From contig CP097973.1 of the NCBI GenBank assembly GCA_023703655.1, forward strand, positions 862,170 to 926,169: a stretch of DNA of 64,000 nucleotides, in the 5' to 3' direction. Under the pieces are notes generated by a model. That model worked only from the letters and a program-made list of their open reading frames with translations, was not told where the DNA came from and searched no databases. Shown here in pieces: positions 52,789 through 60,933 of this stretch. Position numbers and translations under genes: made by a program. The first letter of the stretch is position 1. Every line of letters begins with the position of its first letter. The stretch comes from SAR86 cluster bacterium (GTDB taxonomy: Bacteria; Pseudomonadota; Gammaproteobacteria; Magnimaribacterales; D2472).

Positions 52789-53661
52789 TTACTTCTTTTG
52801 TGATTTCTTATTTTTTGTTTTTCTTTGAGATTTGGCCATTTTTTTTGCATCAAAACCAGCAAGGACATTCCCAGTTGTTAAATCATTATGAGCATGAGAA
52901 AAATGATGCCAAGCAAATGCAGCCTCCATTCCATTTCTCTTGCCCTGAAGATCCTCCACATGATTGATTGCTTGTTTAGTTAGGGTAAGTCCAAGTCTTG
53001 GCATGTCTGCAATTTTTTCAGCCATCTCATTTGTAACCTTTTTCAACTCAGATTTATCAACAACTTTATTAACCATACCCATTTCATATGCCCTCGCAGC
53101 ACTCATCCTCTCTCCTAGAAATAAAAATTCTTTAGCAATCCTCGGATTTAGCTCATAGGGATGGGCAAAATATTCAACACCTGGGATGCCCATTCTCACC
53201 ACAGGATCTGCAAAAAAAGCATCTGATGAAGCAATAATTAAATCGCAAACCCAAGCTAGCATACAACCACCAGCAACACATGCACCATGAACCATAGCAA
53301 TCGTTGGTTTTGGTATATCTCTCCATCTTCTACACATATTAAGATAAACCTCTTGTTCTCTGACATACAAAAATTCTCCACCCTTTTTGTCGGTATGGTC
53401 ATACCACATTGTTTTTCGGTCATAAGATTTATCTATATCTCTACCTGGAGTCCCAATGTCATGTCCCGCGGAGAAGTGCTTGCCATTACCATTTAAAACG
53501 ATCACTTTAATGTCATCGTCATCTACAGCTTTTTTGAATGCCTTATCAAGGTCATATGTCATTTTGCCATTTTGAGCGTTATTGTATTCAGGTCGATTCA
53601 TAGTGACCCATGCAATGCCATTTAATTTTTTATATTTAATAGTGGATTTAGATTTAGTCAT
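52789..53661 (-). CDS. enoyl-CoA hydratase family protein, steroid block
   Basis: A 290-residue crotonase with a lysine-rich tail (about residues 270-290). Oxyanion-hole segments are GNGKHFSAGHDIG near residue 60 and HGACVAGGCMLAW near 125. An insertion with DRKTMWYDHTDK and the loop PGVEYFAHPYELNPR mark a larger subclass of crotonases found in actinobacterial and proteobacterial degradation clusters. It may hydrate or hydrolyse another CoA intermediate. It overlaps ipdB by 4 bases. The exact reaction is not assignable. Confidence 0.72.
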   Translation of the reverse strand: MTKSKSTIKYKKLNGIAWVTMNRPEYNNAQNGKMTYDLDKAFKKAVDDDDIKVIVLNGNGKHFSAGHDIGTPGRDIDKSYDRKTMWYDHTDKKGGEFLYVREQEVYLNMCRRWRDIPKPTIAMVHGACVAGGCMLAWVCDLIIASSDAFFADPVVRMGIPGVEYFAHPYELNPRIAKEFLFLGERMSAARAYEMGMVNKVVDKSELKKVTNEMAEKIADMPRLGLTLTKQAINHVEDLQGKRNGMEAAFAWHHFSHAHNDLTTGNVLAGFDAKKMAKSQRKTKNKKSQKK

Positions 53662-54410
53662 TTCTTTGCTCCAAATATATTTTCTCTAATTCCAGATGGA
53701 TCTAGTATATTTCTTATCAATTTTAACTCGGTTTTAGTTGGTATTTCAGAAATAGACTCTGAAAAAATCTCAAATTCAAAGCCAGTATTTTCTTCAATCT
53801 CATCAAGAGAGACTCCTGGATGTATCGATAGAAGTCTTAATGAATTTTTATTACCATTAAAATCAAACACGCAAAGATTTGTTACTACAATACCAACATT
53901 TGGCTTATAGATATTATTATTAAATCCTAAACTACTAACCATATCTACCTCGTTTTCGACAAAAACTTTTTTAGAATGATTTGGGATAAAAACGCTATTT
54001 TTGTGACATATCGAATTACCTGGAAAGCCTCTAACACCTAATAGCTGCACTTTTGGATTTTGATACTCTCCAATGCAACTTATATTCATTTGCGCATATT
54101 TATCTATTTGTGTTGGTGAGACCATTGCATGCCGGTGACCACTCCATAATAAATCAAACACCCTAGAGTAAGTCATCAAGCCTTCAGCTGAGGAAATTGG
54201 ATTTTTTTGGCCAAGTGAAATTGGTTGATCAATTAAAAAAGCCTCCCCATCAGTCATTAATAAGTCTTTATTGAAATGGAGCTTTGACAATCCAACTGCT
54301 AATCTAGGGATAAGTCCTATTCCCGTTGCTAAAATTTCACCATCTTTCTGCCAAGCTTTTGCTGCAATTGAAATACATAGTTCAGCTAAAGTTGTGCTTG
54401 AAGTACTCAT
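53658..54410 (-). CDS. ipdB: IpdB: CoA-transferase-fold ring hydrolase, beta subunit
   Basis: A 250-residue CoA-transferase family I fold protein. MTDGEAFLIDQPISLG, VFDLLWSGHRHAMVSPTQ and GVRGFPGNSICHKNSVF match IpdB of the IpdAB complex as I know it. IpdAB uses the CoA-transferase fold to cleave the last carbocycle of the steroid skeleton (ring C) by a retro-Claisen-like hydrolysis rather than to transfer CoA. The RLLSIHPGVSLDEIEENTG segment is similar to IpdB. It shares one base with ipdA, which is a coupled arrangement. Confidence 0.85.
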   Translation of the reverse strand: MSTSSTTLAELCISIAAKAWQKDGEILATGIGLIPRLAVGLSKLHFNKDLLMTDGEAFLIDQPISLGQKNPISSAEGLMTYSRVFDLLWSGHRHAMVSPTQIDKYAQMNISCIGEYQNPKVQLLGVRGFPGNSICHKNSVFIPNHSKKVFVENEVDMVSSLGFNNNIYKPNVGIVVTNLCVFDFNGNKNSLRLLSIHPGVSLDEIEENTGFEFEIFSESISEIPTKTELKLIRNILDPSGIRENIFGAKK

Positions 54411-55282
54411 CAGAAAATCGTTTTTGAGATTGAATTTACATGTGACATTCCACCAACTGCATCAAGATATTCATTGTTGGATATGTTTATGAATTTTTTG
54501 TAATAATCGTCGAAGCTATCACTTGCCTGTGAGTATTCTTTGAGATGCGCTATGTCAATACCATAATTAGGATCGCATGATGTTGGATGAGCGCCTCCTT
54601 CGGAATGAAATACTCCATGTACAAGGTTTCTCTCAAAACGATTATAGACTGCAACCTCTGCTTTTTTAAATTCACTTGTTTTGATAATTTGTTCAGCTGA
54701 TACAAATGTTTGCTTAGCTGCTCTTGCAAATAAGTCGTCAAAAAAAGGGTCTGGACCATAAATCAGAGTGTTACCCTTCTCATCTGCTGTATTAACATGC
54801 AAAAGGCTAACATCTAAATTTATCGCTGGCATCGCAATAAGCTCCTCACCATCATCATATGGTGATTTAACCAATTTAATTTCTTTATTTTTACCCAAAA
54901 CATCTGTACCAAAACCAACTCGAGTTGGTAAAAAAGGTAATCGCATTGCAGCGGCTCTCAAACCCCACTGCAACATTCCTTCATCAATTTCCATTAGTTC
55001 TTTTATTTCTCCAGCTTGACGTGCTTTTCTGAAATGTGAGTCTAATGGGATGATATCCAGCGAAACAAATCCAAAAATTAATTTCTTAACTTTCTTAGCT
55101 GAACATAAAAGTCCAACATCTGGCCCTCCATAAGTCACAATTGTTAAATCTTTGAGGTCTGATTTGCAAATTGCTCGAATAATACTCATTGGTTTTCTCC
55201 GAGCACCCCAACCACCAATACCGATAGTCATTCCATCTGTTATTTGGCTTAGGATCTGATTTGTATTTACGATTTTATTCAA
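54410..55282 (-). CDS. ipdA: IpdA: CoA-transferase-fold ring hydrolase, alpha subunit
   Basis: A 290-residue alpha subunit. IGIGGWGARRKPMSIIRA near residue 20, LTIVTYGGPDVGLLCSAKK near 48 and DEGMLQWGLRAAAMRLPFLP near 100 (with the Glu that IpdA uses) match IpdA. With IpdB it forms the ring-opening hydrolase of steroid C/D ring breakdown. It begins 3 bases after the hsaC stop. Ordinary CoA transferases lack these GW and LPFLP elements, so the assignment is firm at family level. Confidence 0.87.
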   Translation of the reverse strand: MNKIVNTNQILSQITDGMTIGIGGWGARRKPMSIIRAICKSDLKDLTIVTYGGPDVGLLCSAKKVKKLIFGFVSLDIIPLDSHFRKARQAGEIKELMEIDEGMLQWGLRAAAMRLPFLPTRVGFGTDVLGKNKEIKLVKSPYDDGEELIAMPAINLDVSLLHVNTADEKGNTLIYGPDPFFDDLFARAAKQTFVSAEQIIKTSEFKKAEVAVYNRFERNLVHGVFHSEGGAHPTSCDPNYGIDIAHLKEYSQASDSFDDYYKKFINISNNEYLDAVGGMSHVNSISKTIF

Positions 55283-55285
55283 AGC

Positions 55286-56185
55286 TCATCCAGGAGGTGT
55301 AAATTCATGCCCCCAAACACTAGGTCTATCGGAGTATGTTGTCTCATGTTGTTCCCAATCAGGTTGTTTTCCATCATAACCAAACTCAAGATCAAAGCCC
55401 GCAGGCGTTTGCATATAAAAAGACAGCATGCCGTCATTCTCATGTCGACCCAAGGTTGAAGAAATATGAATATCTCTTGCAAGCGCTCTATCAAGGGCCT
55501 TACCTACGTCATCAATGTTTTCTACTTCAACCATAGTATGAATTAGGCCTGACGGAGGAGTTGGTGCTTGCATCATTGCAACACTATGATGTCTCGGGTT
55601 ATCACAATGCATAAAGTAAAGCCTCATAGGAGGATCCTCTGGATTTGGACTCATTTTTAAATCAGTTATGTCTGAATCGCCAAAACCAAGAACATCCTTA
55701 TAAAAATCATGAGTTTCTTCAATATTAAGTGTTGCATAAACAACATGACCAAAACCAAGATTCTTAGTTATGAAGCCTGATATGCCTTGAGGAGAGACAA
55801 AAACTTCCTTATCTTCATTACGATTTATATACAATTCAAGTGTGTTACCGGCTGGATCACTCAGTGTGATTCCCGCCTCGATTAATCTTTCAGAACAAAC
55901 TTCAGGTGTTAAATCTTCAAACTCGACATCACTTGACTGAAGTTGACTCTTTGCATCATCAAGTGCTTGTTGGTTTTCTAATTCAAAGCCGGCAAGTAGA
56001 TATTTATCTGCAGATCCTTTTTGGATTGAAAACCTGTAAGGTGCCTCATCAATTTTTAAACATAATGTACTATCATTAGATAATTCAGGATGTTTCATAA
56101 ATCCACAAACCTCCTGACCATACTCATTCCACTTATCTAAATCAGTTGTTTCAACTAAAATATAACCTAAACCTTTTACTTTCAC
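55286..56185 (-). CDS. hsaC: extradiol ring-cleavage dioxygenase HsaC
   Basis: A 299-residue two-domain vicinal-oxygen-chelate dioxygenase of the BphC/HsaC family. The iron ligands are His in GFGHVVYAT near residue 145, His in LIHTMVEVEN near 213 and Glu in GFDLEFGYDG near 265. NPRHHSVA and LGRHENDGMLSFYM are family landmarks. HsaC opens the catechol ring A of 3,4-DHSA between C4 and C5. It starts at GTG with GGAG 7 bases before and is the first gene of the 21-gene block, 37 bases from the divergent gene at 56223. Confidence 0.88.
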   Translation of the reverse strand: MKVKGLGYILVETTDLDKWNEYGQEVCGFMKHPELSNDSTLCLKIDEAPYRFSIQKGSADKYLLAGFELENQQALDDAKSQLQSSDVEFEDLTPEVCSERLIEAGITLSDPAGNTLELYINRNEDKEVFVSPQGISGFITKNLGFGHVVYATLNIEETHDFYKDVLGFGDSDITDLKMSPNPEDPPMRLYFMHCDNPRHHSVAMMQAPTPPSGLIHTMVEVENIDDVGKALDRALARDIHISSTLGRHENDGMLSFYMQTPAGFDLEFGYDGKQPDWEQHETTYSDRPSVWGHEFTPPG

Positions 56186-56222
56186 TTTATTTCTCCGATA
56201 ATTTAATATCTATATTGTAGCA

Positions 56223-56879
56223 ATGTCCAAAATAAAAGCATTAATTAACCCAGTTACACCATTTGCGCAAAATGCACCAATAATTTTTTGTGACGAAACC
56301 AAACATTGTGCTTTTGTTGATCCAGGTGGAGATATCGATGTACTTCTTAATATTGCGAAAGAGAATAATCTTGTTCCTAAAATGATTTTGCTCACGCATG
56401 GCCATTGTGATCATGCTGGCGGTGCTAGTGAACTTGCAAGAATACTTTCACTACCAATTATTGGACCACACAAAAAAGATGATTTTTTACTTTCATCTTT
56501 AAATGAACAGGGTCAAATGTTTGGTATGGTTGCTGAGAATTGTGAGCCGTCAAAATGGCTAGAAGAAAATGATATTGTAGATTTGGGTAATTCAACCTTA
56601 AGGGTGTTATTTTGTCCAGGACATACTCCTGGGCATATTGTTTTTTTTAATGCCGAATCAAAACTTGCACTTGTTGGAGATGTAATTTTCAAGGATTCTG
56701 TGGGTAGAACAGATCTACCCAAAGGTAATTTTCAAGACTTAATAAATTCAATCACTACAAAATTATGGCCGCTTGGTAATGACATCACTTTTATTTCAGG
56801 ACATGGTCCGATATCAACATTTGGAGCAGAAAGAATATCAAATATGTTTGTTTCAGATAGTGTCCTCAAAAAAAATTAA
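56223..56879 (+). CDS. glyoxalase-II-like metallo-beta-lactamase hydrolase
   Basis: A 218-residue protein with THGHCDHAGG near residue 60 (the zinc HxHxDH motif), GHTPGHIVFF near 133, GDVIFKDSVGRTDLP near 155 and SGHGP near 196. These are the metal ligands of the MBL fold in the YcbL/glyoxalase II-like group. It hydrolyses a thioester-like or related substrate in the cytoplasm. It is divergent from hsaC; no ribosome site is evident. It converges on the SDR gene with 4 bases of overlap. Confidence 0.85.
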   Translation: MSKIKALINPVTPFAQNAPIIFCDETKHCAFVDPGGDIDVLLNIAKENNLVPKMILLTHGHCDHAGGASELARILSLPIIGPHKKDDFLLSSLNEQGQMFGMVAENCEPSKWLEENDIVDLGNSTLRVLFCPGHTPGHIVFFNAESKLALVGDVIFKDSVGRTDLPKGNFQDLINSITTKLWPLGNDITFISGHGPISTFGAERISNMFVSDSVLKKN

Positions 56880-57670
56880 TTGCGTTTATATCTGCCGCCG
56901 GTAAGTGCATTACTACCCAATCGAATTAAGAAGGAAAAGTAGTTCATCATAAAAACCAAAAATCGATAACGTTTTCCAGGAATACACAAGCTTTTCCTCT
57001 GTAACATTGCATCGATGCCTTCCCTCGCAACTCTTCTAGCATCTAATTTAAGAAAACCTGGCACTTTATCCATTTGTTCTTGGGTGCCGGATGCTGTGTG
57101 AAATTCTGTAACAGTATATCCAGGACATAATGCAGTTGAGCTAATACCCTTATGTTTGTAATTAACATTTATCGCATCGCTAAAACGATTCATAAAGGTC
57201 TTGATAGGACCATACAATACTTGGATTGTAGATGGCGGAGCAAATGCTGCAACAGACGAAACTATCATTATTTGACCGGTTCCTCTCTTTAACATATCTC
57301 CGATAAATAATTTTGTAAGCGTGATTACAGAAGTTCCCAAAACTGCAATAAACTTTTCTTCAACTTCAACAGATGTTTCATGGAATTGATCTGCGATCCC
57401 ATAGCCTGCATTATTTATGAGAACCTCAACATCATAATTTTTTGATTTACAAAAATCATATAAAGTTTGTGGTGCATTCCTATCTGCAAGATCTGAGGTG
57501 ATGTAATCAGCACTGATGTCATACTTTTGCTTTAACTCAGATATTAAATCAATTAACCTGTCTTCTCTTCGTGCTGTAAGAACAAGGTTATATTTTTTTT
57601 CCGCAAGTACTTCTGCGATTTCTTTTCCAATGCCAGCCGAGGCTCCAGTTATAAGTGCATATTTTGACAT
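56876..57670 (-). CDS. short-chain dehydrogenase/reductase (DltE-like)
   Basis: A 264-residue SDR: TGASAGIGKEIAEVL near residue 7, NNAGYG near 86, IVSSVAAFAP with the Ser near 137, and VLYGPIKTF with the Tyr-x3-Lys near 150. The active site reads YGPIK, where the more usual form is YSASK, so a divergent subfamily. It is part of a two-gene operon with the thioesterase-like gene 3 bases upstream. A ketoacyl or ketone reductase is likely; substrate unknown. Confidence 0.8.
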   Translation of the reverse strand: MSKYALITGASAGIGKEIAEVLAEKKYNLVLTARREDRLIDLISELKQKYDISADYITSDLADRNAPQTLYDFCKSKNYDVEVLINNAGYGIADQFHETSVEVEEKFIAVLGTSVITLTKLFIGDMLKRGTGQIMIVSSVAAFAPPSTIQVLYGPIKTFMNRFSDAINVNYKHKGISSTALCPGYTVTEFHTASGTQEQMDKVPGFLKLDARRVAREGIDAMLQRKSLCIPGKRYRFLVFMMNYFSFLIRLGSNALTGGRYKRN

Positions 57671-57673
57671 TTC

Positions 57674-58153
57674 TTACTCCTTATAAGTTTTAATCTTTAA
57701 CCTTATATCATAAGGGATTTCTCCCATTGAACTATGCTCTTCTTTGAGATTGAGCATGTTTGTAATCATTTGGTGTGGCATAGGAGCTATTTTTCGAATG
57801 CTCATATCTACATGCCCCTCAACCGTCTCATACATTGCACATATATTGTTATCGTCATCAAATAGTGCGCCGATTAAATGAAATAATTTTTCATTCACAT
57901 TGTAAAGTCTAAAGTATGGATGAATAAGCTGTCCCTCAAGAAATTCTTTTTTAAATCTATAATTATCTTCGAGGGTAAATGATGAAAATCCATTTGCAAA
58001 ATGCTCTTCGTTAATGCCAAATTCTGAAGCAGCAAACTCCCAGCCCTGTTCAAAAACTTTTTTAATATGATTCACGTTCATGTGGCCATTAAAGTCACAC
58101 ATATCTTTTGTTACTTTGACAGTCTTGCCTTGGAATGGAAACAATTTTTTCAT
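57674..58153 (-). CDS. hotdog-fold thioesterase-like protein
   Basis: A 159-residue protein with the hotdog-fold pattern of acyl-CoA thioesterases: CDFNGHMNVNHIKKVFEQGWEF near residue 18-40 (the N-H-M-N element places the Asn/His as in 4HBT-type enzymes), then RFKKEFLEGQLI and ETVEGHVDM. It would hydrolyse an acyl-CoA or aromatic thioester. It begins a small operon with the SDR gene downstream and is divergent from the DUF1330 gene at 58223. Confidence 0.72.
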   Translation of the reverse strand: MKKLFPFQGKTVKVTKDMCDFNGHMNVNHIKKVFEQGWEFAASEFGINEEHFANGFSSFTLEDNYRFKKEFLEGQLIHPYFRLYNVNEKLFHLIGALFDDDNNICAMYETVEGHVDMSIRKIAPMPHQMITNMLNLKEEHSSMGEIPYDIRLKIKTYKE

Positions 58154-58222
58154 GAACGAATTGTCATAAAAAGCTTAATAATATGCAATGAATAAAAAGA
58201 ATTATTGTTATAAGATGAATTT

Positions 58223-58531
58223 ATGGAAAATATAAAAGTTTTTGTAATGGCAAATATTATAATAACTGATGCGGATGAGTATAAAAATTATGAAAAAGGA
58301 TTCTTTCCAATACTCAAAAAACATAACGGCATATTTCTTACTTATGATGATAATCATAAGCATAAAGAAGGTGTCAAAAAATTAGAAGGTCGTGCAATTT
58401 TATTTGGTTTCCCATCGCAACAAGATGCTGATAATTGGTTTGAGGATCCTGAATATCAAACTCTTTCTGAGCACAGAAAAAGAGGAACTAAAACACAATT
58501 CATAACGTTTATTAAAACTCTAGAAAGATAG
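58223..58531 (+). CDS. DUF1330 domain protein
   Basis: A 102-residue stand-alone DUF1330 ferredoxin-like barrel: KVFVMANIIITDADEYKNY near the start and GFPSQQDADNWFEDPEYQTL with HRKRGTKTQFI near the end, the conserved D-P-E-Y element of the family. The function is unknown; a small binding or isomerase-like protein is likely. It ends in the shared hairpin terminator at 58530-58560. Related to the DUF1330 gene at 7365-7769, but a shorter version. Confidence 0.8.
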   Translation: MENIKVFVMANIIITDADEYKNYEKGFFPILKKHNGIFLTYDDNHKHKEGVKKLEGRAILFGFPSQQDADNWFEDPEYQTLSEHRKRGTKTQFITFIKTLER

Positions 58532-58560
58532 TGGATGGAGCTACCATCCACTTATTTTAT
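58530..58560. terminator. bidirectional terminator hairpin
   Basis: AGTGGATGG (58530-58538) and CCATCCACT (58544-58552) form a perfect 9-bp stem with a 5-base loop, followed by a T-rich tract on the plus strand (58553-58560). It overlaps the stop of the DUF1330 gene and lies 4 bases after the convergent lipoprotein gene, serving both. Confidence 0.8.
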
Positions 58561-59372
58561 GAAAAGTTTGGATTGGTTGGATCGTAAATAATACCAGAAT
58601 CATAAATATCTGGATTACCACAAGTAGCAACCGCATCCAGTGAAGCTTTTGCATCTTGACCAGTTAATTCCCATGCGTTATTTCCTTGCAACATACTTTC
58701 AAATGATTGATGAAAATTACCCCACCAGAAATTAAAGTCTGAGGTTGGAAGCTCACCATTCTCATTTTGAGGTAGATATAAACCATAAGCATATGCTTGA
58801 GAAAATTCTTCTCTGTCTAATGATTCAAGCCATGCAATATAGTCATTTATAGCTACTTTAAAGTCATCAAATGATTTTCCTTCATTGAGACTGCATGGAG
58901 CAAAATCACTTGCAAATGAACCAGTGACTTTTTCAAACTCACCAAATGCATAGGGATCATATGTCCAAACAAAGGTCCATGATGACCTTCCTTCAACATC
59001 ACACTCCATAACATTTGCATGCTTTTCAGACCATGCTTGGGCATCTGGATTAGAATTCCACTCACTCCATCCTGCATTTGCAGCTTCTTTTGATGTCCAA
59101 CTTAATTCCCACCATCCGTTATCAAATCTATTTTCAGCGCTTGCTGGTATGTAACCCCATGCTCCCACTAGATCTTCATTACTTAATAATGACCTATATT
59201 CACTCATCATTGCATTAACTGAATCTTCACTGAAATCTGTGCCAGCAGTGCAAGCCATCATTTCATTATGAAAGGTTATGTCAGTATCTGCCCAAGTTAC
59301 TGGATCCTCTGCAACATCACTTGTACAACTCATTACAAATACAATTGGCAATAAAAAAACAAGGTTTCTCAT
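58557..59372 (-). CDS. lipoprotein of unknown function
   Basis: A 271-residue lipoprotein from the ATG at 59372; the ribosome site GGAGAG stands 7 bases before it. The frame runs further upstream, but this start gives a good signal (hydrophobic core, VMSC at Cys16). The mature protein is very rich in Trp, Asp, Glu and Ser, with repeated short blocks such as GWWELSW, WSEWN and WWGNFHQSF. I do not recognise a family. It is monocistronic, with a promoter just upstream, and terminates in the hairpin at 58530-58560. Confidence 0.65.
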   Translation of the reverse strand: MRNLVFLLPIVFVMSCTSDVAEDPVTWADTDITFHNEMMACTAGTDFSEDSVNAMMSEYRSLLSNEDLVGAWGYIPASAENRFDNGWWELSWTSKEAANAGWSEWNSNPDAQAWSEKHANVMECDVEGRSSWTFVWTYDPYAFGEFEKVTGSFASDFAPCSLNEGKSFDDFKVAINDYIAWLESLDREEFSQAYAYGLYLPQNENGELPTSDFNFWWGNFHQSFESMLQGNNAWELTGQDAKASLDAVATCGNPDIYDSGIIYDPTNPNFS

Positions 59373-59390
59373 AAATACTCTCCAATATTC

Positions 59391-59404
59391 ATAGTACATA
59401 CTAT
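59391..59404. promoter_or_regulatory. 14-base palindrome overlapping the lipoprotein promoter start
   Basis: ATAGTACATACTAT is a perfect inverted repeat (6-base arms, 2-base centre). It lies immediately downstream of the predicted -10 box and covers the expected transcript start, as an operator would. No regulator is encoded nearby. Chance in AT-rich DNA is a real alternative. Confidence 0.35.
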
Positions 59405-59432
59405 CGTATATTAAATAAAAAGTAAGGAACAA
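59405..59432 (-). promoter_or_regulatory. predicted sigma-70 promoter of the lipoprotein gene
   Basis: TTGTTC (59432-59427) and TATACG (59410-59405) are separated by 16 bases. The expected start at about 59398 leaves a 26-base leader with GGAGAG before the ATG at 59372. Confidence 0.45.
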
Positions 59433-59456
59433 TTTAATAACATGTAGTTTAATGAG

Positions 59457-59546
59457 TGGCGGAGAGAGAGGGATTCGAACCCTCGATACAGTTACCCGTA
59501 TAACACCTTAGCAGGGTGCCGCTTTCGACCACTCAGCCACCTCTCC
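59457..59546 (-). tRNA. tRNA-Ser (anticodon GCU)
   Basis: A class II tRNA with a long variable arm. Acceptor GGAGAGG pairs with TCTCTCC, the anticodon stem CACC/GGTG holds the loop CTGCTAA giving GCU, and the T loop reads GTTCGAATC. The discriminator is G and the CCA end is encoded (59459-59457). A TATAAT at 59561-59556 is a good -10 box for it. Confidence 0.95.
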
Positions 59547-59555
59547 TAAGCAAGT

Positions 59556-59561
59556 ATTATA
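59556..59561 (-). promoter_or_regulatory. -10 element of tRNA-Ser
   Basis: TATAAT on the minus strand, 9 bases before the tRNA 5' end. The -35 box is not clear, so the promoter is only partly supported. Confidence 0.4.
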
Positions 59562-59596
59562 AGATAGTTTTTTATTGAGAATTATTATTTCTGATT

Positions 59597-60928
59597 TTAA
59601 TAATCAAATTCTAACCTTTGGCCAAAGTGAAGATGGTCTGAAAATTTACCATCTTGAAAAGCAATATTTCCATTCAAAATCGTTGCATGTATTGATGACC
59701 TTAAAGTTTTATTTTCAAGTGGTGACCAACCACACTTATATAGAATATTGTCCTTCACGGTATAGGATTTATCTAAGTCAACACATGTTATATCCGCAAA
59801 ATATCCTTCGCGTATAAAACCCCTATCTTTGATCTTAAATCGTTTTGCGACATTATGACTAGATTTTTCCACTATAGTCTCAATTGAAAAAATATTATCA
59901 AAGTAAAATTCAAGAAACATCTGCAAAGAGTGCTGAACAAGCGGTATACCTGCTGGAGCATCTGTATACTTTTGATTTTTTTCTTCCAGAGTATGTGGAG
60001 CATGATCAGTAGCAAAAATGTCAATTTTGTCAGCTTTGACTGCTTCTATTAAACCGAGCCTATCTTCTTCTGTTTTAATAGAGGGATTGCAAACTATAAA
60101 ATTACCAAGCTCCTCATAATCTTTTTCACTGAAAGTTAAATGATGCACACAACCCTCAGCAGTAATATTTTTGTTTTCAATAGGGCCAGATTCAAATAGA
60201 TCCATTTCTCTTGCAGTAGATAAATGCAGAACATGTAAATTTGAACCATATTTCTTTGCAAGCCCAACAGCCAATGAGCTTGAGAGATAACAGCATTCTT
60301 CGTCCCGGATCACTGCATGATGCATTGCAGTAAGAGAATTACCATGTAATTTCTTGTACTTTTCTTGATTTTCTATCAATCTTTTAGGATCCTCACAATG
60401 AGTAACAATATTTGTTGGACAATGTTGAAATATTGCATCAAGGGCTTCATATTTATCTACAAGCAAATCACCTGTAGATGCACCCATAAAGACTTTCAAA
60501 CCACAAGATGTTTTTGGATCATGTTTTTTAATTTCTTCAATGTTTTCATTTGTGGCACCTAAATAAAAGGAGTAATTTGCATATGAGCGTGAAGAGGCCA
60601 TATCAAATTTTTTATTCAAATTTTCAATAGTAGATGTATTTGGATTCACATTTGGCATTTCAAAATAGCTGGTAACTCCACCAGCGATTGCTGCTTTGGA
60701 CTCGGTTGCGATCTCACCTTTATGAGTGAGACCTGGTTCTCTGAAGTGGACTTGGTCATCTATTAATCCTGGAATGACAAGCTTACCTCCACAATCAAGC
60801 ACTTCTTTGGATTCACAATCTATGTTGGAAGCTATTTTTTCAATACGCTGATTTCTAATTGCTATGTCAACTTCGGAAGATTTGTTCTCATTTACAAGAT
60901 TACAATTTTTAAGAACTAGGTCATACAT
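59597..60928 (-). CDS. pyrC: dihydroorotase
   Basis: A 443-residue amidohydrolase-fold enzyme of the bacterial multi-domain-type dihydroorotase class. DDQVHFREPGLTHKGEI (metal His pair) is near residue 60, a carboxylated-Lys region lies near 145-155 (SCGLKVFMGASTG), and ATDHAPHTLEEK near residue 305 provides the catalytic Asp. It closes carbamoyl-aspartate to dihydroorotate in pyrimidine synthesis. It follows lysC by 5 bases, probably as one transcript alaS-lysC-pyrC. An allantoinase or hydantoinase is a less likely reading. Confidence 0.87.
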   Translation of the reverse strand: MYDLVLKNCNLVNENKSSEVDIAIRNQRIEKIASNIDCESKEVLDCGGKLVIPGLIDDQVHFREPGLTHKGEIATESKAAIAGGVTSYFEMPNVNPNTSTIENLNKKFDMASSRSYANYSFYLGATNENIEEIKKHDPKTSCGLKVFMGASTGDLLVDKYEALDAIFQHCPTNIVTHCEDPKRLIENQEKYKKLHGNSLTAMHHAVIRDEECCYLSSSLAVGLAKKYGSNLHVLHLSTAREMDLFESGPIENKNITAEGCVHHLTFSEKDYEELGNFIVCNPSIKTEEDRLGLIEAVKADKIDIFATDHAPHTLEEKNQKYTDAPAGIPLVQHSLQMFLEFYFDNIFSIETIVEKSSHNVAKRFKIKDRGFIREGYFADITCVDLDKSYTVKDNILYKCGWSPLENKTLRSSIHATILNGNIAFQDGKFSDHLHFGQRLEFDY

Positions 60929-60933
60929 ATTAG

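Noticed and set aside
58154..58222. A -35/-10 promoter in the divergent gap before the DUF1330 gene.
   Set aside because: A TATAAG-like -10 is present but no -35 at 15-19 bases; AT-rich DNA gives such matches by chance.
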